DNA of 64,000 nt from assembly GCA_028023455.1 (NCBI GenBank), contig JAQFVV010006641.1, positions 1 to 64,000 of the forward strand. The letters are read 5' to 3'. The translations under genes were made by a program, and so were the position numbers. The DNA comes from Epiperipatus broadwayi. Taxonomy: Eukaryota; Onychophora; Udeonychophora; Euonychophora; Peripatidae. The stretch's first letter is position 1; every line of letters starts with the position of its first letter. This document shows positions 56,346 to 64,000 of the stretch, piece by piece. The notes beneath the pieces are model-generated. The model searched no databases, was not told the origin of the DNA, and was given only the letters and a program-made list of their open reading frames with translations.

Positions 56346-57149
56346 GATTGATAATGATGGATGATGATAATGATGCTAAATGCAACACAAATACCATTGC
56401 AAATTTTGGATCAAGAAGCAATGTTACTTATATTGATTTGTGGCCTAAAGCCTCAATGTTTCATTGTAAGGCACATGGACACATCATTAACAACTGCACA
56501 AAGTTTATGTGAATGGATCAATACATTAGATCAATTGATCAAGCATGAGAGGACATGGGTGTGTTGGAGTTGCAAAGTGAAAACGTAGTAAGTTCTGATG
56601 TGGCTAAGTTAGACATTTGCTTGGTTACTTTAAACATGGATGAAATAGAAAATAATTACAAGCATTTATAGATTTCTGAAAATGCTGATAACAAAACATT
56701 GAACAATACTGTAATTGTCTTACCTGCACCAATTAACAAAACAATTGGACTTATAATGGATACTATGAAAAAATTGAGTTATTCAATGCCATCTCAGACA
56801 AATAGTGAGTCAAACAATAGACATGGGCCATGTAGTCTTCACAAAAAGATTTGGAAAAAATATTGATTTTTCTGAGAGTGAAGATGATGCAAGATTTTCA
56901 GTGGAAAAAGGTAAAAAAGTAAAAGTAATAGGACACAGAAAATGAACTTGAATTTTCCTCATCTGAAGAATGCATTTTAGATGAAGTAGGTGTATTGGGT
57001 CAGTGTAATATTTTAAATAAAATCACTACTTTGCTACCAGGGGGGCTTCCATTACCAGCATGAGACCATAGCATGCAAAAAAGGTACAAATTTATATTAT
57101 TAAATATTTTTTTTGCCTTTGTAATTTCACACTAGAGCCCTGCTTTATT
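56346..57149 (+). pseudogene. ORF1-like frame of LINE relic C, zinc-knuckle part
   Basis: FHCKAHGHIINNCTKF near 56460-56505 has the H-C...GH....C spacing of a CCHC knuckle. The first Cys of the knuckle is replaced or missing in this frame. A long acidic region without motifs follows, with several stops and shifts to about 57000. Confidence 0.45.
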
Positions 57150-58580
57150 TACTCATAAAATTATTGAAAAAGCAGATTCATGCCACATTTAATGGAAACT
57201 ATTCTCAACCATTTATCCCTCATAGATCAATTCCACAATGATCAACATTAAGTGCACTGCTATTTACCACTTACATTAACCTCCTGTTAAAAAATTAAGC
57301 AAGAATTATCTGGGATATATGTATCTGGCTTAAATGAAAACATTTCATGCATTGCATACATGTATGATGTTACAGTGTTTCTGTCATCTAAATACAATAT
57401 CCCATATTACTAAAATATTAAATGAATACCGTAGAGAGTATAGATTAGATTTCAATATGGACAAATCATCAGCATGGTCAATTTATACAGGTAAAACTTT
57501 GAACATGCACTTTAAAGAAAAGCCTAATCCATTTCTTGTTTTTTCATTTTATTTAAGTAATTTAGAAATGCACAATACAATACAAAACAAACTTAAAAGT
57601 AAACTTTAAAAAGTCATATATTTCTTATCTAAGTCATACTTATCTCCCTATTCAAAGTCATCACTGATTAATATGTTAATTATAATGAGAATGAAATATT
57701 ATCCACCTATCATAATATTTGCTAAAGTTTTCACAACATATGTATATTCCCAATGTAGAAAGTTTATCTGGGTAGATGGATAGTAAACATATCACTGAGA
57801 TGCCTTCAATGTTCACTAGCAGCCAATGGATTGGGTATGGTCCAAAAGACACTTAACCTAATATCCTCAAACTCAGAGATGTTTCCACAGCTGAAAACAA
57901 CAATGAAAATTACAACAACATATAAATCTCCTCCAGGTAATGGATAATGGAAACACCTCATATTGACAATCACATCCATTCTTATTTTTTATTTTCCCAC
58001 CTATAATTAAATTTAAATATTGGCAGGTTTACTCAATGTTGCATATTCTTTCTGAAGATCTGGTAAATTTATCAATCCTCAAACTTAATAACAAGCTTTT
58101 AATTCGAAAATTTAAATTTTGGATGCTAGAGCCAAAATACTGTGATTTTCTCATTAAAGTAAATCTTGAGTCCCTGCCTGCTTTGCATTTCTACAGACAT
58201 AAAATGCAATGCATGAATGTAGATTATCAATATAATTTGTGTCATAAAAATGTAGAAACACAGGCTCACATTTTTTTTTGAATGTCCATGTTTTAATAAT
58301 ATAAGAACTGCCAGTCTTGGGTTTTTAATAAAACCAACCTTAATGTAGAATGTATTTTCAATGTCTTCACTTTAGGCATTTATGCAAACATTAGAGCATG
58401 CACCTTCATTCCATATGCATGGTGGTCCATGAGGTGCATCTTTATGTACAATAATAACCCTAGAAGGCATCCTAATACCTTCTGGAATAAATTAGAAACA
58501 ATCAAAGCAAGAAATAGGAAGATAACCTCTGTTAGTACATTTCATGCCACTTGGTCTCTTTTATGACCGTTTGTGAGATC
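57150..58580 (+). pseudogene. ORF2 (reverse transcriptase) relic of LINE relic C
   Basis: The frames give a QPFIPHRSIPQ.STLSALLFTTYI block near 57220 (family: G..QGCPLSP.LF..YI), then AYMYDVTVFLSS near 57355 where YADD should be, then ITKILNEYRREYRL, FNMDKSSA to 57480. Later pieces: FIWVDG near 57765, RCLQ..LAANGLGMV, an LNNKLLIRKFKFW stretch, and a C-terminal CHKNVETQAHIFFECP near 58240. The catalytic Asp pair is lost (MYDV), and many stops are present. Confidence 0.7.
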
Positions 58581-59145
<565 letters not shown>

Positions 59146-62100
59146 AATGACAATGATGATAAAGAAAAATAATTCAACAACAGTCCATTTGTTCATTACC
59201 AAGTTAAATAGCTCTAGTTTTCTATGCTCCAAAAGTACACAAAACCTAAGCCAGACAAGGGAAAAACAATATCCTGATATACCTTTTTCAATTTTCATTG
59301 CATTAATAATTAATTATCATTTTGTGGAAATGTAAAAGTTATCCAACAATAATTTTAGAAAATAATATGGAGACAAAGCCATCACATGACCAGATGCTTT
59401 CTACCAATATTACCAGCATACAGTTTCAAAATCCAAAGAGTAATCAAACATACGTTTATTTTTAATTCTATTGTAGTAAATTCCGATCTCTGTTGGGGAA
59501 AAAAAGTCCAATTATAAATTTCCCAGCAAGCAATTCAGTTGCTTGCAAACAAGCTAACATGCTCAGGTTTTTATCCTTAAAAAGAATTCAAAACCTTACT
59601 CTAATGCAAGATAGTAATATATCCTTAATCAATTGATTATTTACTTCCAATTTTGAGTTACATTTTTTTATTCAAACTTCCAATTAAAATAAAGTTACCT
59701 ATTTTTTTTAAGAAATGCAATCTGTTGAACAGTGTCTGCCACCAATTTTACCAGCACAGAATTTCAAAGTCCAAAGGTTAGTCAAGCATAGTAATTTTAG
59801 AAGATTTTTAATATACAATGTATAAATATTAAACAATCAAAATTAAAAATTATATTTAACAATATCAAGGGTCTACCTTTGCAATCATAAAATGCATTAG
59901 AGACATTTCAATAGATTTAAAAAAAGCCACACATGCACAAGAATATATATTTTTTCAAGAAACTTTACGAAAAGAAAAAAGACAGAAAAGTTTTGATTTT
60001 TTGTTATTATAGCTGATGGCTATAAAAGTAGCTGTGAAGTAAAATTGAAATTAACTATCAAATATTTTAAGATTGAATGCATAATAGTTTCATTAAAATG
60101 TATTTGCTCTAATAATGTAACTTTTATGGAAAAAAAAAAAAGAAAGAAATAGAACTAATATGAAAAGAATAAACGTTGATAAATAACTCTGAACTTATTT
60201 TCCAAATGTATTCATTGCATAAAGTGAAATAATATGAAGATTAATAATATTTACCCAAAAATAATGTAAATATTTCATTAAATCTTGTACCTTACTATTT
60301 TATTATTCATTTTTATTGTTTACAACTGAATCGTATTAGACTTGATTGTTTTTCATGAAGTTATTGATATCATGTTTTATAAGATTTCAGGATCCGACAA
60401 ATTAATACTTCTGTTAGATCTGTCCAAGTGTTGTTTATGTAAAATAAACTTGTATTTATATTCATAAATAAATAAAACAACTGCATTCCGATATACTTTC
60501 ACAAAGTTATTATAAATTCATTAGCATATTGTTATGAAAAAAATGTCCAATCCATTATCTTAAGGAATTAATTATATTTTATGAAAATTAAATAAGAATT
60601 TAAAAAAGCATTATAAACAATGCAAATATTTCTATTTTTCACTAACTTCTTTTATCAGTAGATATGCTCTAGTAAATAATTCATATATATATATATAATT
60701 TTTGTGCAAACCATGTTTGTTATTTAATGTGAATTGATAAAAAAATGAACACAAGAAAAAGTTGTATCTCACTAAATTATATTGTATATTTCATAAAATC
60801 ATGGCAAGAAAAAGTATTTATTTCTATAAAAAAAAACTATATTTGTTTCCTATATTTAAAATTTATATTTATCATATCTTATATACCATAAAAACTTCTA
60901 TAATTAGACCCACATATATTTTTTATAGAAAACTATCTTTATCAAAAGTCTTATATTATATTTGATATAATCTATATATTATTCAAATAGATGACAATCT
61001 AATCCTGTTTAATGTACAAAAAATGGCATTATATGTTAGTGATGTAGTAAAATTGATGCTATTTACCAAACAATTATTGTTTGTGGGAATACTTAGATAG
61101 CAGAAAAAACATACTAAACAAATGTTTAGGGTACATTAATTTATAATCTAAAAGTATTCATGTTTTCAATAAAGGTGGGGAAAAAAACATAATAATAAAA
61201 TTGATAATCAAATAATTTATTGTCCACAAATTCATAAACTATTTGAGAAACGACAATAACAGGGCTCCTGCTGCAAGCCTATATGCCTTAAGTTTCATAG
61301 ACCATCATTTTATTACTGCATAAATACTAGATGTCAATAAAAATATATAAAGTCATCAATAACATTTGTGATATGAGATGCTGATAAAATTAAAATTAGT
61401 AGTAACTATATATAAAGTAATATAGAAAATAAATGTAAACTTTCTAATGTTCTATTGTTATTACATTAAGTAAACTAATATTTTCTTATATAACAAAATA
61501 AAAATAAAGTTGATATAATCATTTTTTTAAAAAATTTGTTTAACAATACATAATTTACATTCTTTATTTAATTGAAAGCTAGCTTTCCTTTTATGTTGAT
61601 AATAGACAATTTTTTACTGTTAGAAGCTTATATTTAGAAATAAACATTTTAGCTATACTTTTTTACTGTTTTTATTATCTATTAAAAATTAATTAGATCT
61701 GCATAATTTAATATTTTATTATATGCGTTTATATTAATTTGCATTTGCTTATACCGATTAATAGATTATTTTATAATAAACTTTAACTATAACTTTAAAA
61801 TAGAAGAGATTGCAAATATTTTTGTGAAATCTATTTACAAATAACAATTAGTTATTTATATTTTTGCAAAATCGTTTTATAAATCGTGTTTAATTTACCA
61901 ATAAAATAGTTACTTATTTTTTTTCATTTAGACAAACTTATTAGTAGGTTTAGCATTAATATAAAAGATTTTATTATTTTAAGAAACTGAAAAATAATAT
62001 TTGGTAATATATTTTAAAATAAAAAAATATTCAATCCATAAATAGCTTAATTTAGGGCAAAGGGCTCTCAAGAACTTCTTGAGGCAAGAAGACAAAATAA

Positions 62101-64000
62101 TACAAAACTCTTCAACATATACAACACTTGATTAATAATAATTTGTTTTTGGTTTTTTATTATAGATTTTCTAAACTTATTTTATTCTGCAGAATAAACT
62201 TTCACTATTATCATGTTTCAAAATTGCAATGTGATTCAAATTTATGTACACTTTTGATGGAATATGTAATGACCTATTAGATTATTATTCCATTCCTCAT
62301 TTTAATTAACATCATAGAAGATATTTATACAAATATTCACATAAAATATAATTCTGCTATTACATTAAACACTGCTAGATAATCCATATTTTAAAAGAAA
62401 AAATATGATTGCATTATGAAATATCACATAAATATCATAAAAATTAAATAGAAGTCAATTATATTTCATATTATAATATTGTAGTTCTATTTGGAAATAA
62501 GATAACAAAGAAATATCTAGTTTTCATATTATTCATTATAAATTAAATGGCTCAATTACGCTTATGTTCATTTGAAAAGAGTTTGCCAATTCAGATATTT
62601 AAAAAAAATTGTAATAAAATAAATAATCTACAATTTTATGATCACTGTTAAAAATCACATGAAGTTAGTCAGATAAATTGAAACATTAAGAAAATAGACT
62701 TATACTGTTTCTATAGTTACATAATTGAACTGAATTTTTGTAATCATACAAATATCACACTTGTTTCTGTAACCAGAGATGTTCACATTTTATATAAAAG
62801 TCGTTTTATGATGATATTCATTTACAATTATATAATATTTAATTCAACTATGTACAAAAAATTAGTTATATTGTATTCTAGTTATTATTTTACTTGCATA
62901 TTTATAACAACTAATTGTATATTCAACAAGTCAACTAATTTTCATTCAACAACAACAAATAATTTTTTGCATAATTATAAAAAATTGACACATTTTCTCT
63001 GAAAAACATTAATTGTAAAATATTTTCAAGAATCACATGATTTTTTAATAAATTTCATTAGAAAGCCTTATAATATCTAAGCATGTTCTATTGTTCCATA
63101 ATATTTATAATAAATCAACATGTAAAGCAAATGAATTTCTCTGATTACTTAACAATTTAACTATAATTCAAATTAATATCTGATGTTATCCTTAATATAT
63201 TTATTTCTGTACATATTCACATTATTCCTCAGGTAAATTTTTATTAAAATATGTTTCTATATATCCAACCATAGAACAAGGTTTTTATAGAGTTTTGAAA
63301 TGCCAGATATAATAAATGTTGCATTCTGTAGCATTATGGAATGTGATGCTTTATGATTGGTTAAATTAAATTTTATTTCTATTTTCTGATATTTGTATCT
63401 ACTAGATACATTTGGTCTCCTGTCTTTATTCTGTAATTGTTAATTATAAAAAATATCAAAAATATAAATTAATTGCCTACTTGCAAAATATAACTCTCAA
63501 GTTTTCTATGTTTTTTTCACAATTATTTTTCTTTAATAACTGTTTGCTGGGCAATGTGTACTAAAGTATCAAATATTCTTTTCACATTTATTATTTTTGA
63601 ATGTCAACCTCCTTTTATAAAATATCAGTAATAATTTTAAAATTGTGTATCTATTTGTGGTCTTTCTCATATATAATTATAATTAATCTTTTTTCATTTC
63701 CATTTTTTAATTTATCTATGTATTATGGATCTAAAAATTATATATAGATTCAACTATAGATATTTTTCTTATTTTTTGAGATAATGTAATACACAACTGT
63801 TAATGAAAACACCAACAGAAAAAAATTCATTTTAATAAAATATTCATCTTTATTATTGCCTAGCATGCTTTCAATATAACATGTATATCATATTTTATTA
63901 CAGCATACTAGATACTAATAAAACTGAATATTAATAAAATAACTATATATTCTGTGGTTGTTTTTATTAATGGTCATGTATTATTGAATTAATGTAATTA
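59146..64000. other. AT-rich non-coding DNA, nothing recognised
   Basis: I read this stretch for protein relics, foldbacks and RNA genes and found none, except a weak direct repeat listed separately. A short (TA)n tract lies at about 60683-60698. Confidence 0.5.
59388..59797. repeat. Short diverged direct repeat, about 58 bp
   Basis: 59395-59452 and 59735-59797 share TACCAATATTACCAGCA or CACCAATTTTACCAGCA, then TTTCAAA, TCCAAAG and GT[A/C]AA-like CAA..ATA. Roughly 75% identical, 340 bp apart. Element type unknown. Confidence 0.5.

Overview
This window is AT-rich animal nuclear DNA in which I recognise no host gene. It consists of transposable-element copies and relics, unclassified repeats and long (TA)n, (CT)n and (AAT)n arrays. 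The mix (an intact-looking Ty3/gypsy element, Penelope-like GIY-YIG relics, several non-LTR retrotransposon families, Merlin and mariner relics, and a hammerhead-ribozyme repeat) suggests a lophotrochozoan invertebrate. The microsatellite load would fit a cephalopod mollusc. That assignment is an inference; nothing here fixes the species.

Layout. 1-4343: AT-rich DNA with a 188-bp tandem duplication. 4344-13943: a young Ty3/gypsy-type LTR retrotransposon on the minus strand (LTRs about 99% identical; gag-protease frame and RT-RNase H-integrase frame separated by one base in an A-run). 14850-15290: a dead Merlin transposase. 15887-16704: a foldback and a 67-bp tandem repeat. About 16697-21328: copy A of an unclassified non-coding repeat, here called F1. 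21412-22140: Penelope relic 1. 23365-26040: a decayed LINE with endonuclease, RT and C-terminus. 26044-30070: microsatellites, diverged direct repeats and Penelope relic 3. 31543-32120: Penelope relic 2. 33571-34706: a foldback and a mariner relic. 34727-36049: a 406-bp repeat with four hammerhead ribozyme motifs in two inverted tandem arrays, flanked by a target-site duplication. 40230-41198: F1 copy C, minus. 45352-50164: F1 copy B (4,268 bp, TGTACCC...GGGCACA ends) between (TA)n arrays and an identical 159-bp inverted repeat. 51671-53114: two foldback elements. 53338-58960: three LINE relics, one apparently inserted in another. 59150-64000: nothing recognisable.

The best candidate for something little described is 34727-36049. 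Each ribozyme has the conserved hammerhead core, and consecutive cleavage sites are exactly 406 nt apart in both arms. Because the arrays are inverted, transcription from either strand would give the same sense ribozyme dimer, as expected of a retrozyme-like element that makes small circular RNAs. All three Penelope relics also have a foldback layout, with an inverted copy of the 3' end placed upstream. The F1 repeat, over 4 kb, non-coding and with TG...CA ends, is the other item of interest.

All homology statements come from reading translations and repeats by eye. No alignment or database search was run.
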